A DNA stretch of 64,000 nucleotides from NCBI GenBank assembly GCA_038030265.1, contig CM075938.1, positions 47,733,189 through 47,797,188 on the forward strand, read 5' to 3'. The notes under the pieces were generated by a model, which ran no database searches, was not told the DNA's origin, and worked only from the letters and a program-made list of their open reading frames with translations. The DNA is from Corythucha ciliata. Lineage: Eukaryota > Arthropoda > Insecta > Hemiptera > Tingidae. A program made the position numbers and the translations under genes. Of the stretch, positions 25,001 through 38,413 are shown piece by piece (positions within the stretch are counted from its first letter, which is position 1; the number at the start of each line of letters is the position of its first letter).

Positions 25001-28000
25001 CTATAGAAAGTTTAGTCACCTTGGTTGTACCTATCCATAATAGAGAACCAAGGTAACTAAACTCTTTCTATAGGTGCCGTAGATCTTCGGCCATTACTGT
25101 CCTTCGTCTACGTCACGAGCAGTCCCAAGTGCCTTTGCGCTGGACCCAGTACATTATTAATTGTTATTGGGCTGTGATTTTTGAGCATTCATAACCGTCA
25201 ATTTCAAAATTAACTTGTTTTGCTGCTCTAGGGTGAGCAATCGGAAGCAAAGGACTGCTGGGAGGTCCGGTCCCAGCAATTTTATTTCGGTCAGGGATGT
25301 GAATAATTCAGGTCCGGTCCGGTCTTCTTGTGAGGGCCGGACCGAAAAAAGTCGGTCCTTAATTGGCATATATGTAGAGAAAAACTGAAAATTGTTATGT
25401 GGATTCGTTTCGTCCAGGAACTGCGTGCTTCTAATGTCTCGAGTATGTTTAAATGGAATGCCGTGACGTAAACAACCATCAAAGGGTGGATCGGAGACCT
25501 TTTAAAGGGGTGGGGGGGAGGAGGATATTGAAAACCCTCCCACAGAATAACACCTACTTATATCCATATCCATCATCCCCTCCCCATACCAGTTTTCGGC
25601 TATTTGACTACCTCTACTAGCCTATTAAGGGCAATCCCGTTCTTACCACCACTTTTCGGTCGGATGTAAACGTGCTGTGAATGTTTTCCCTTCAAAAGTG
25701 AAGCATTTTTGGGTTGAATAGCCCACAAAATGCATACATAGAGCTTGTGAGCCAAGGATTATATTACTTTTATACACATCGTTTCAAATTATTATTTCGT
25801 GAACATTTTCCAGCGATGTTTTATTCAAAATCGGTTCGGTCCGGTCCAAGTCCTTTTTTTTCGGTCCGGTCCCGGTCCGGTTCAGACGCTATTATTTTTC
25901 GGTCCACCGATTTCACCCCTATTGACGAGACGCGGTTACAACCTCCATGGTTCAGGACAGGAAACGTTCTTGTTTTCATTCAATAATGGTGCGGAACAAT
26001 CCTGCACACTTTTCCGGATTTAAACCTTTGGAATTGTCACTTGCCGCTCTTAGCAAGTGCGTCAGCTCAGTTAATTTCAAAGTGAAACGTGTTTTCCACA
26101 GAACCAGACTGAACAGCCCTAAAACAACAAATCAACGTAGGAATGAAAAAGTCCCCGCGGGAACTCATTGTCCATTTGTACAATAAATCGCTAAAAAGGC
26201 GGAGGAGAGTGGGCTTAGTCTATCGGAATAACCATGTCAAAACTGACAATTTGCGCCACACAACTAGGTAAACCAACCAACACAATTTACAACAATTTAC
26301 AACATTAAAATTGCCAAACAGGCTATTCACACCCGAAAAATGGCAAAAACGACTCTGAGAGCCAATAAACACGACGATAAGCACCTCGAGAATGTACAAA
26401 CAGTCGTTCCGTACCAAGAAAATAACAAAGCTGAGCATTCGCGTGATCCAAACATTCCCGGTCTGACCATTCGCGCCATGAAAATGCTCAAACCGAAGAC
26501 AATATGTGCCCCAAAAATGGCAAAGCCGACTATTCCTGAATCAAACATATAGCCAAACAAACCGATTATTTTCGCTCTTAAATACTCAAACTGGTTATTC
26601 ACGACCTAAAATTTTGTGATTTCACGCCCTAAAAATTTTAAAATAGCAAAAACTGAACGTTTGAGCCCACAGTAGGCGTAATTTTCAATCATGAAACTGA
26701 CCACAACACCCTTATAAACTGGCCGTTTACGTTCCTACACCGAACAGGGCCGTCTCCACCTTACCACAAACATCCACGTGCTTATAATCACTTCTGGCTG
26801 TGATGGGGGGGGGGGGTGATGAACTGACTGCTGTCCGCTCTCACCCTATAAGATGGCATGGATGACAATTCAATCTCTACAAAAGTGGCCAAACCGGCTA
26901 TTATAGCGCTCTGAAAATGGCTACACGGGGGGCAGTACAATTTGGATTCCAGTCAAGATTAACGATCGAGGAGGCTTTTCCTCTGACTTTTCTCAGACAT
27001 TTATGAAATTTTCTGACTTTTCCAGGATTCAGAAAATTCCTAGACAATTTCCGGTTTTCCCGGTCCGTAAAGTCCCCGGAGGAAACTAGGGGGGGGGGGG
27101 GGGTATACTTGAAAAACCAGAAGTGGGGTTCAGATTTCGTGGGTTTTAGACTTTCGAAACCTAGAATTCCGTGGGCTGTGCACTTTGAACCTCGATTTTA
27201 CGGATTTCCTTATTTCAAAGCCAAATCAGAAAATTAATTTCGTGGCTTCGGCCATTTCGAAAATCAGTTTCGAAGGTTTGGTAAATCATCAAGTTAGTGG
27301 CAACACCGGCTAAATCATTTTTTGGCCAAAATGAGTTGACAACGATTTCTTTATGAAAGTGCGGTGGGGAAACGAATGGTGCAGTTAGTTTTAGGATCGA
27401 CTCAATAGGGAACGCGTGAGTCTCGACTTTGCGGACAGTGGTCATCTAACTTTGTCTGTGTGGGCGCTTCACATTGTTGTACGTACCTAGAGCATAAAAC
27501 TCTGAAACTGAGTAAAACGTATACCGTAAACATAAAGGGGCACAGGAAATTACGGAGTTTGACCTTTGACAGTGGTGGTTCATAGCGAATTATACTTGGA
27601 ACGAGGAGAAAATGAGCCATAAAAACGAAGGAAAAGTCTTGAGTAATGTAAGCCAAACAAATTGTGCAACGAAGGCTCAGTTAACTGATCGACCGAAGGA
27701 ATATCGAAGAAGCCTTACAAAAATGAAAGAGGCAGATATAGAGAGCTAGCGCTTGGTTTCATTGAACTTGGTGCAGCCTATTGATAACTTCAAAACTATA
27801 CGCACGTCATGAAATGATGAGACCGTACAACGAGGATACAAAATTGAGTTAAAATAGCCGTTAATAATAGTAAGAACGTGAAATCGTGGTGAAACCTTGT
27901 CTAGTTTTATTTTTGGCACTAGCATTTTTCGCCATCTTACAGTGCGATAACGTTATTCTACAATTTCTTGAATTTTCTACTATGGTAAGCGTTTTTCGGT

Positions 28001-29147
28001 TATTTTAGGGATGAAATTCGAAAAAGCAAGATCTAACGTTACTGTAGAACTTCCTGAAGATTAATATGTGATTTTGAAATCAGTGATCGGTGCAGAAATA
28101 GAGCCACAATTTAGGAGCGAAGTTTGGGCGAAGAAGGTAACACTGGTAAGGGGACGAGGAGAGGCGCTTGAAACACCGCCTTAAGCTTCAAAATTAAACA
28201 AAAATCTTTTGCCTTGGTGAATGGCTTTTGCCGAGGGCCCATGCTACTACCCTGGAATTGTCATTTGCCCTGCTTTGACCGAATAATTAAAATGTATAGG
28301 AAATCGTCTCTCTCCCTCACTCGCGGGTGCTCTCACCAGCACCCACCATGAAAGCCTGTGTCAGTTTCTTCACCTTGTTATTCAAATAGAATTATAAATT
28401 TTGTTGGAGCCAGCGACCAATCTCTATGTTGTAAATGGGGGTAGGCTTATAGAGTGGTGTTGTGGGGGGGGGAGGGCGTCAGATTTCATTTCCTTCAAAC
28501 TTGTTGTTAGTTTAAATCCTTCTGTCAACAGCAGAATAAAAACCAATCTTTTAAACTTCCGGCTTCCCCCCTCAATCATCCCCACGTTCTTTCGTGGTCC
28601 CTTTTTTCTGTTTGCCAAAATAAAAAGCTTTGAGAGATAGTTTTTGTTCAATATTTGATACGCAATCGCTACCTTTCATCCTATGCCCTTCCTCCCGAAA
28701 ATCCTCGAAATGTTTAGATTAAAATTTATACCCTCGACGGAATTTTTGAGTGCATTCCACCAAAGAAATAAGGAAAGCGAATTCAGTTTTAATGCAACTG
28801 AATTACATTCGTATTCCCCCGAGGATTGAGAAGATCACGAGGGAGGTCCTTTCTTGGAACACGACGTATACCTATGCCGCACAACTTTTATGTACTGTAG
28901 CGCTAGTCTGGCTTTTTACTGCAAGAAAGAATTGTTTCTTGCCTTAGGTGAACTTAATTTATGAGTAAAACGCGTTTGTATCATCATCATGGTGTACAAC
29001 ATGGGTCATGTCAGGCTATTTTCATGTTTCATAACCTCTAGCACTCGAATTCAGCGTCCGTTAGAACTCGGGTAACTCTTTACTAGGTCAGTTTCTTTGC
29101 TGCATTAGTGTTTCACTGGTGTAAAAAGCTCATTATTTATTTATTTG

Positions 29148-29192
<45 letters not shown>

Positions 29193-32100
29193 TGTTTGTT
29201 CGTTTACGACTATTTCCTTGATAGCAAGATAGAAACTCTCGAGTAAATTAATCTGACTGAACGAGGGTCTGCCCTAAAATCGATAGTAATATTACGACAT
29301 CGGCTGGTGTTGCATTTGGGACAAATCGGTCGAACGGGACCTATTTGTCGTAATATAAAATAGGGGGGAATATTTTTTTTTTTTTAAACTTCTGATTATA
29401 GACTTGATTATCTCAGCGAATCCAAATTGGGCTACACAACTTGTATTGGTGCTAATACCGTTGATACAATAAGTTGATATGGGGGGGGGGAGAAGCTCTG
29501 TTTTTAATTTATTTCTTGGAAGGTCAAGGTATTCGTGTGTAAATGAACCGAATTTCCCTGCCGAAGTGAAATTTTAGTTTGTCTCGTTTTCTTAACTTTT
29601 TTCGAAGCATTTTTTCCCCTATTTCTGCCATTTGCCATCCATCAGAGTTCCTTTTAGTCCCCCATCTCTCTCTTTCTCTTGTTCACATAGTAACGCAATT
29701 TTTCTTCCTGAAAGGATTACACCTGAAAAATATTCTTTTGGGGATTTTTCTCCTGTCCTGTAAGTCGATGGAATAAAAAAAAGTGACTCATTTGCCTCTC
29801 TAATGCACTCAACAGTAAAGGTCTCTTCCATTGTTCGTGAGTGTACAAAATGTCCTAGATCAACACGTGTTTTCATTCATCAATTCTGAGAAACTCAATG
29901 AAAACACGTGTTGGTGTAGCACTTTTTCTATACACTCTCGAGCACCTTATGTGCCACACTTTAGTTCATCTCTTCCTCCTAATCAATTTCAACAGAATTC
30001 TACCCTAGAAGAGCGAGATTTATCATTATCCATCGATTTTTTCGTACCGTGTCTTTCACATCAGTGTTTTCTACGAATTGTAGGGGGAGTCACAAATAAA
30101 GTTGCCTCTGAATACCCATGAATTTTAGGACTGGAAAACGAGGGGATCAATACGGAAAAACTCAAAAAAATAACACTGTTTACAATGTGCATCGAGTACT
30201 TTCAACATTACTTTTGTACGAAAACTTTTTACGAGTTATAAGTGAAAGAAAGGGCTAAATTTGGAAAAAAGAAGACAAAAAATTGTAGGGAAATTAGTCT
30301 TCAACCCATAGAGAATGAACAAAATGTCATTTAGGTCAGACATTCAATGAGAAGACAGGAATAAAGGTCAATAAGTAAAAAGAACTGGCTTTGGCAAACT
30401 TTCAAAACACGATTTTTTTCTGTTCTGATACGTCCTTCAATAAAGTCGTAAAGACTTTTTTGTCAGTGTGAATGTGAGTTTGGTTTTTTGTTCTGTATTG
30501 AACAATATCCAATTTGAGTTCTAACAACCCATTTAAGATACCCCATCCCATTCACTATCGCCTAATACTAAAAATGAAATAAAATAACATGTGTTGTAAA
30601 ATTTATGCTGTTGAGCCCAGCCCTTCATGGTCCACATAGGGGAATTCCATTGGATAAAAGTTGAAATAAATTCGGTTTTTTTTATATGTATATCAACCCC
30701 TTTCTAAATGAACCCTTTTTTTTTTTTTGCTTCAACACCACCAGCCTTCCTAAATAAATTATATGTAGCTGTTGATTTCAGGTTCTGGAGAAAGAGAGAG
30801 GTGAGTGAGAGAAAGGGAAAAGGTTCGTTAACAAGTCAATTACATTTGGCGTTTCAATAGAGAGTAATTTAACTTTTGTTCTCAACCCACTTTTGCCCCC
30901 TCGACAAAAAACAAATATCGCGTTTTAGACAAAAATAAAAAAATCGCCTGTTTATATGTATACATAACATGTATAGTAATGTATAACCAGCTGCCTAATG
31001 TACGGCAGAGTTTAGGGCATATAAGGCTCGAAATAAAATCTGTATTCTGCTGTTGCTATTATTGGCGATTGTAGCTATCACTAGCGGCGCTAGTGTCGTG
31101 TGATAATGAAACCGGTACTCCCTACATATGTTAAATGATAACAAGTCTTGTGTTTTGTAAAAGTGTTTTTTCGTGGTCAACGTCAGTAACATAATGGGGA
31201 AAAAGTAGTCAGTTGGCCTAAAGAGACGAGAACAGAAGAACATGGTCTCTGATACGATACACTTATACTCGAACGTCAAGCAAGCCCCCAAGCCTTTCGG
31301 CGGTCGACTTTCTCCCAACACTGGGCTAATTGATTGCTGACACCGTTGAACCCTCAATTTTTGCGAAAAAATGAAATGACAATGTTGTGTCTCGGTTACG
31401 ATGGGAAGAGAAACCACAGCACACAGTTTTCTCTGGATTCACCCTTGAGAGACATCCCGTCGAAAACGTTTTTGAATCGGTGTTTTCGAGTTTTCCTGCT
31501 CCAACATATAGCCGACGGTGAAAGTTTCTGTATGGGAGTACTGCGCACCCGCATAACCGTCTTGTTTTCTTGATTCGGTGATGCCAATGGTACAATATCG
31601 AGGCCTCCTCGTCACCATCGGATTATTTAGCCGTAGTTCACAGTAAAAAAGTGTCACTGATCAACATTTTTGATACATGAACTTCCTCATTGTATAAAAC
31701 CTTTGTTGTAGTTTGTTGTCAAACGACAACAACAAATCACATGGAGTACCGGACTCAATGTTTCTCTGAAACGCCGCCAGACATCGTATCCCTTAGCTAC
31801 AATCGCCAATACTGTGCCCTGGGCATTTGGAGTTGAGAGTTTAGAGTAGAGTATAGAGAAATAACTAAACTGTAGAAATTCTGTTATGAACAAGCGTCGT
31901 TGACCCCAAAACTGAACAGAACGTAGGAGTCAAGGAGAGCACCGACTTCATGACTGGAAGCAGTACTCACCCAAAACTCGCCCGGACCAGAAAGTTGGCT
32001 TTTTATAAATTATTAGTACACAGGAGATTAGTACACTGTTGTTTCTAGAGTATTTAAATGAATTCAAATGTGATTAATATTATCAGTTTTTAAGCCATAA

Positions 32101-35100
32101 TACTTGATAAATGTTATATTTTTAGGGTTTTGGCTTTTTTCTTCTTCTACTTCTTCGTTTCCTGAGCTTTCGCCTTCTTGTGCTGAAGGCATCGTCAGAG
32201 AACTTTTTTGGGTTTTTTTTATTTTAAATTATAGACATGTGACGAATGGAGGGGTGTCAATTTCTTCTTGCTGATTAGAAAATTTGTTGTTGAAAAAAAA
32301 AAAAAACCCCAAAAAAGTTCTCTGACGATGCCTTCAGCACAAGAAGGCGAAAGCTCAGGAAACGAAGAAGTAGAAGAAGAAAAAAGCCAAAACCCTAAAA
32401 ATATAACATTTATCAAATAATTCAAATGTGAGCCATACTTTGGACTAATTAAGTTATTCATTTAATCGAGATCTTCTGAAATCTGATATTTTGAAACGCT
32501 CCTCGCCCACTTCACCCGTTTATATTGAAATTATTGCATCTATCTTCCGAATGGAAGGAAAATACGCAAACCAATAAAATGCCAGGCCGTGAAGAGACAC
32601 CGCGACTTTGATGTCTTTGAAGAAAATTCTCCCCACTCATTCAAGATAATATTTGAGCAAATTGTGCTCAAATGACACAACTTTGACCTTCTGAAGTTCT
32701 GAACTTTTCCTTTCTTGATGACGGCGTAGGATACAGCCATAGGCCGTGTCTCTGCCCAATGATGAATCGCTCTGAACTTTCGCCATTTATTGAAAATCAC
32801 TTCTCTTGCACCACCTGTATTTATTTGCGCTACCCCTGTTCTAAAATGATTGAAACACGACGGTACTTCTATTTATTCGTTCAGTTTTTGAAATACTTAG
32901 CTGTACAATAATTTGGTTTCAAATTGAAAATTAGGCTCTTTGATGATTCATTTGTGATGAGGAAGGGGGGACAAACACTGATCACGATGTAAATGTAGGT
33001 ATAGTACCGACTGCAACGGTTCAAACAATTGGGCATAATAATGGAAACGACACAAATTCACATACTGAAAATTCTTGCTTGATCACGCATTAAGCCGCCT
33101 TCGCATACAAGCTTTAAAAAGCTGAGCTGTGTGCTTCAACCAATTAGAGTGCTCCTCGCTGTGGACTCGGAGAACTCTGATTGGTTGAAGGCCACAGCTC
33201 AGCTTTTTAAAGCTTGCATGTAAATGCGCCTTTAGGTACGTCACCAACTGTAAACAAAATAGAATTACGGTGACTCGGTGACCAGATTGGAAAAAGGACC
33301 CTCCGGTCTTGAGGGAGCATTTAAGTATTTTAGGGGTTCTCTACCATGTTACACATTGCAAAAAACCAATTGCGATAATCTCTAAAGATGCATGAACTAT
33401 TCGAGCCGAATTAAGAATTCACTGATATTTAGCATTGATATTTGGCGGTTATTCAACAAGCTTTGGGTGCTCCTGGGGCCATCTAGACAGACCAGGATGC
33501 GTGGCTACTGAACAAAATATCCCGAGACTTACAATTTCGCGGGAGAGATAAGAAGGGACCGAAATTAGCAAATTTGCTTTTGGGGCCGTCTTCCCTGGGC
33601 TCTGGGAGGATGCCCCAAAACATGTAATTTTGCTTAGATTAAGACCCGAAACTATCATTTTCGCTAGGACCTGAACTTACAAAATCCCCAAATATTCATC
33701 ATAATTAATGTTTCAATTACAACACGATTATTCGTCAGGCTATGGACGCAGTCGATGTCGGCTTGCCCAGTAGGGTCCGCACCCACTAAATAAAGGCTCA
33801 GGAAGCAGGAACTATTGCTATTTCGGGAGAATGAAGACCTGAAACTGCCTATTTCGCGAATATATAAATAGGAAACTAGCAATTTATTCGCGAATATTTA
33901 GGCCCAAAACTTGCATTTCATCAGATTTTCAGCCCAGAGTGATACACTTTTGCAGTTCAGAGCAATATTTACCGGACTGTGGGCGCTTTTCAAGCCAGTT
34001 AACACGGATTCCGCGTTTACTAAAGAAATGACCAGAAACGTGAAATTTAGCGAAAAAACGAGAAACCTCCAATTTCGCGAATATTTAGACCTGAAACTTG
34101 CAATTCCACAGATTTTCATCACAGAGCGATACAAATTTTGTAGAGGTCATGCCTTGGGCGCTGTTGGAACCGGTTAAAACGGGTTCTGCGGTCACCAAAA
34201 ATAAAAAAATAAAAAAAACCAGGCACTTACTATTTCACGAAAATTAAGATCCTCAACATGCAAATTCGCGAGAATAAATACCACAACCAAGCAACTTCGC
34301 GAACGTTTAGACCTGTTATGTACAATTTCGCACATTTCAAGTTCGTATGTGATGTAATTTCATGGCAGACTTTGCCCGCAGTCGTGGCCGGCTAGCCCGG
34401 GTTCCACACCCACCAAAAAAAGGCCCGAAACATGCAATTTCGGGGAAACTAAAATCATAAACTCGCAATTTTTAGAATATTCAGAACCGAAACTTACAAT
34501 TTCACGGGTATTCTGCTCCGAATAATGAAATTTCGCGGCTATTCATCAAGCTTTTGGAGTTCTTGGGACCGGCAATAGACTGGACTTCGCGCGCTCTATA
34601 GAACAAAAGGGCCCCAGAATATGATTTCGTGAAAGTGAAGGCCAGAAACGTGCTATTAAGCTGGTATTTAGACCTGAAACTTGAGAATTTTCATCTCCGG
34701 GTGTAGAAATTTTACTGCGGTTTAGCTCCAATGTTGCAATTCAGCTGCTATTTGGCAATGGGATTCGAAAATATTGTAGGTAATATTGGGGGGGGGGGTG
34801 TAAATTTGGGGGAATGAATTATCTGTTTTTTTTTTTTTTTGTCTGGGGCGCCGGGCTTTGAACCTGGCAGGCGCCTAAGCCTCCCTTGGGCTCCTACGCC
34901 ATACCCAGATCTAACTGTGCACTTCGCACCCGTACTACGCGGGCGTTTCGGTCGGTGCGCGGTTTGTTGAACGCACATCGCCGGGAACGCCCACACGAAG
35001 CCGGGTGTGCCGTGTCACAGCAGAATGGCTGGATTCGAACCCAGGGCATCTGTGTTGCGAAGCGAGCATTGTATCCGTTACACCATCGAGGCGCGCGTAT

Positions 35101-38100
35101 TATCTGCTTAGCTCAAAAGCAAAATTATTGTTATAAAATTTCGCTGTTTTTCTTCCTAAACAGTTATTTCACGGTGGTTCACAGTCTCAAACATGTAGTT
35201 CGACAATAATTAAATCCTAAGCTTGCGTTTTACGGAAATTCAGCCTCAAAACCTGCAATTTCATGGTCATATTCACCCATCGAATCTCTACTGCTCTTTA
35301 GCCGCCGATTGAATTTGTACGGTTATTTAGCCCCGAAACTGGCTCATTTCAGTTTCGGGACTATTTAACGCCCCGACTAGTTATTTCACTGATTGTGAAC
35401 TTTTTCACATAGTCGCGTCCCTCCAAGAATGCCTGAATTTTGTTATAATGCCACCGCATAAGTCGTTGATTTAAAACGTTAGTGGCAGTTTAGGAAAATG
35501 TATAGTGGGCTACCCTGTTCGAGCATTCGAATCACGTTCGCGAGTTTTTAAAGCCTGGCATCGTTTGAAATGAACCAATGCGTTGAGAAAGCGTTTAGGA
35601 AAGGTTAATGGACTAAGAAAGTGATAGTTATGTGAAAGGGGGGGAGGCTTAAAAGCTTCAAATAGCAGTCGACGTCATTCGAGCAATACAATTCCACGTA
35701 TACTCTGTTGATTTCCCAAGCTATTCTCTTCCTCAACCACCTCAAACCCCTCCTTCATCCCATCGGTTTTACTATAACCCAATAAAATCATTAAAATGTT
35801 TTCTCGGATGCTTGCAGGTGAAAATCTTTCCTTTTTTCAACTCCACCGTTGGAAAAAGAAAACGGGGTACGTATACGAGTATCTTTGGATACACGTGGTT
35901 GAATACATTCCAAGACTTCATCTTCCTCTTCAGTTCTCTACAGCAAATTATTCGCAAACTTTATGATGTCCTCTAATTTTATAGGCTACCGACAGTTCGT
36001 CGAGTATTCAACTCACTCAAACATTTTTATTTTTTATTGCGGCGCAGTTATGCTTGCCACGAAGTCTCCATCTTTTATAAGGAGTAGAATTACTCCCAGA
36101 GCCGAAAACGGAGGTCTCAAGATTAGCTCACGATCCTAGTTGGGGTAAGTGATGCCTGGTGAGAGGGGGGGGGGTGTCAGTGAATTTATCGAAAGAGTCT
36201 GATAGGACTAAAGCAAGTAACAAAGTTGAAAAGTTTGAGAGCAATCCAAGGTTTATAGGTTAAGGGAGGAAAAAACTTGTGAATTCTGCGGTTTCACGCC
36301 GATTGGTGTATCAGTTTTCTGCCGTTGTCTCAGTTCAAAAGTTTTTCAGCAAAAAATATTCTACTTCAGTTTCTCTCCCTCATCCTGATTCATTTTCTCG
36401 TAAAGTTTCAAGGCGCGGATTCACAGGAATGTGAAAAGGGGCTGATTAGAAATGCTTAAATGTTTTTTGTGATTGGCTCGCTTCTTGGCATTCTTCGCGT
36501 TCCCATCAGTGAGTCCACCTTCATAGGGAACTATATGGCTTACTTAATGAGTGTGCGAACTCAACTTGAAGGAATAGAATAAAATGAATTTCATGAATTG
36601 GGGCAGAGGTAAATGATAAAATCAATAACCCGTCATTGTCATAGATATAATGTATCTGCACGTAACTTGAGACTCCAAACGCTATGCGATGAGGACGAAG
36701 ATTCGATTATAAAGCCCTAGGGACTTGTTTAATAACTTTTCACTGTTTCTAATGTCACTATCACTATCCACCCATCCTCCCAGTCAACATAATTTGGAGT
36801 GTACGAATGGAATTACTTAAACATAAGTATATATTTTATATTATATACTTATGTAAAATGACTAAGTTTGGGTTCAAAATAGCCTTAATTGCGATATTTG
36901 GGGTTTGAAAGATCCAAACGTGCATGATTTGTTTTGGTTTAGAGCCAAAAATTTTAGTTATACCGTAGAATGTTCTGCATTTTAAGACAGAATTTCCAGA
37001 TTTTGTTTTAAATCTCAAATTGCTTGAGGAGGGGGGGGGGCATTTAGGCGGATTTCCTCGACCCCTTCGCAGTCAGCACTCGCCTAAACTTCGCACATCA
37101 ATTTTGGCTCCATTTCTGCATCAATATTCGATTTCAAAGTCTAATTTTAATATTTATGAAGTTCTACAATGACGTTAGAACTTGCTTTTCCAAATTTCAT
37201 TCCTGAAATGACGTTAAAACACATTCCAATTCTAATGTGCTTTGGGGTTATTTTAGGGATAAAATTTGAAAAAGTAAGATCTAACGTCACTGTAGAACTT
37301 CCTGGAGATTAAAATTAGACTTTGAAATCGAATATTGGTGCAGAAATGGAGCCAATTTATGTGCGAAGTTTAGGCGAGGGGCGACTTGGAAGGGGCCGAG
37401 GAAACCCGCCTGAAACCCCCCCACCCGTGTGTACGCCTTAACACCACATTCACACACAGAGTCTTGACCAGACCTCGGATCTAAGTGACTGCAATAAAAG
37501 ACCTGGTTTTTGGGAACCATAGACAGTGGAATTTCGGGCTACCTATACCGTTTTTTATTGACACCTTTCATAAATACAGCAGCGCTCTTGCCGAGCTAAG
37601 ATGAACTAACAACCGGTGACACTTGCTTTGTTTTGTATTGAAGTAAACCCAATTGAAAATTGAAGGATACCCGAGAAGGTCGTTTCACTTAGTCGTCACA
37701 TGAGCGCTGGTGTACTTATGAAAGATGTCAATAAGAAAATGAATAAATTATGCGAAAAGGGTAAGTTGGGAAGGAAGGGTCAAGAGAGTGTTAATCACCA
37801 CCCCCGTCCCTCAGACGTAAAACAACCCCTGATAGGACCGGGTATATTTAACCGAACAGTAGATTTTGCAAACTAACGTTATTCTCATTTCAACCAACGA
37901 AATGTTTACTACCCTAGCAACGCGTAAACAAAAATTAACTTTAGCGTTTACGGGACTGGTTGCAAAATCTCTCTAGTATTGGCGACTTGCACTATTGTTT
38001 AGGGTTTATTTGATAATGAAACCGGTACTCGCCTTCACTTTTGCAGTTTGCTATTTACGTGTGTGTGAGTGGTGTCTCTCTGCCATACTTTTATGCCAGG

Positions 38101-38374
38101 GCCGGCGGAAGATGTGAGTATGGTGGGTAGCACTACCCACGTGAAACTTCTCAAGGTTGAAAATCCATAAGTAATATTACTACAGATGCCTGTTCCCCGA
38201 GCAGTTCCTTACAGCTCTTGAACGTCACACGCATGCGGGGATGGTATTTGAGCTTTATAAAGCGCCCACGCATGGGCAGAACATTTATGAAAAGTTCTGA
38301 ACTGCACTGCGCCAGGGACGAGACGGGATTGTAAAATATTTAATTTACGATCGAAAACACCCCACGCATAGGGA

Positions 38375-38413
<39 letters not shown>

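Noticed and set aside
26220..26602. Open frames on both strands in the S4 array
   Set aside because: Both follow the S4 tandem repeat period. No protein motif is present.
30995..31657. Several overlapping minus-strand frames of 63-140 codons
   Set aside because: They overlap each other in different frames, lie within a foldback-like repeat, and show no family motif or splice-compatible ends.
32321..32356. A true hammerhead ribozyme
   Set aside because: The core has an extra T after CTGANGA, and flanking stems I and III with a cleavage site were not found, so only the resemblance is reported.
35023..35098. A functional tRNA gene on the minus strand
   Set aside because: A and B boxes are present, but the anticodon stem does not pair properly and the unit continues into a SINE body with an A tail and target duplication.
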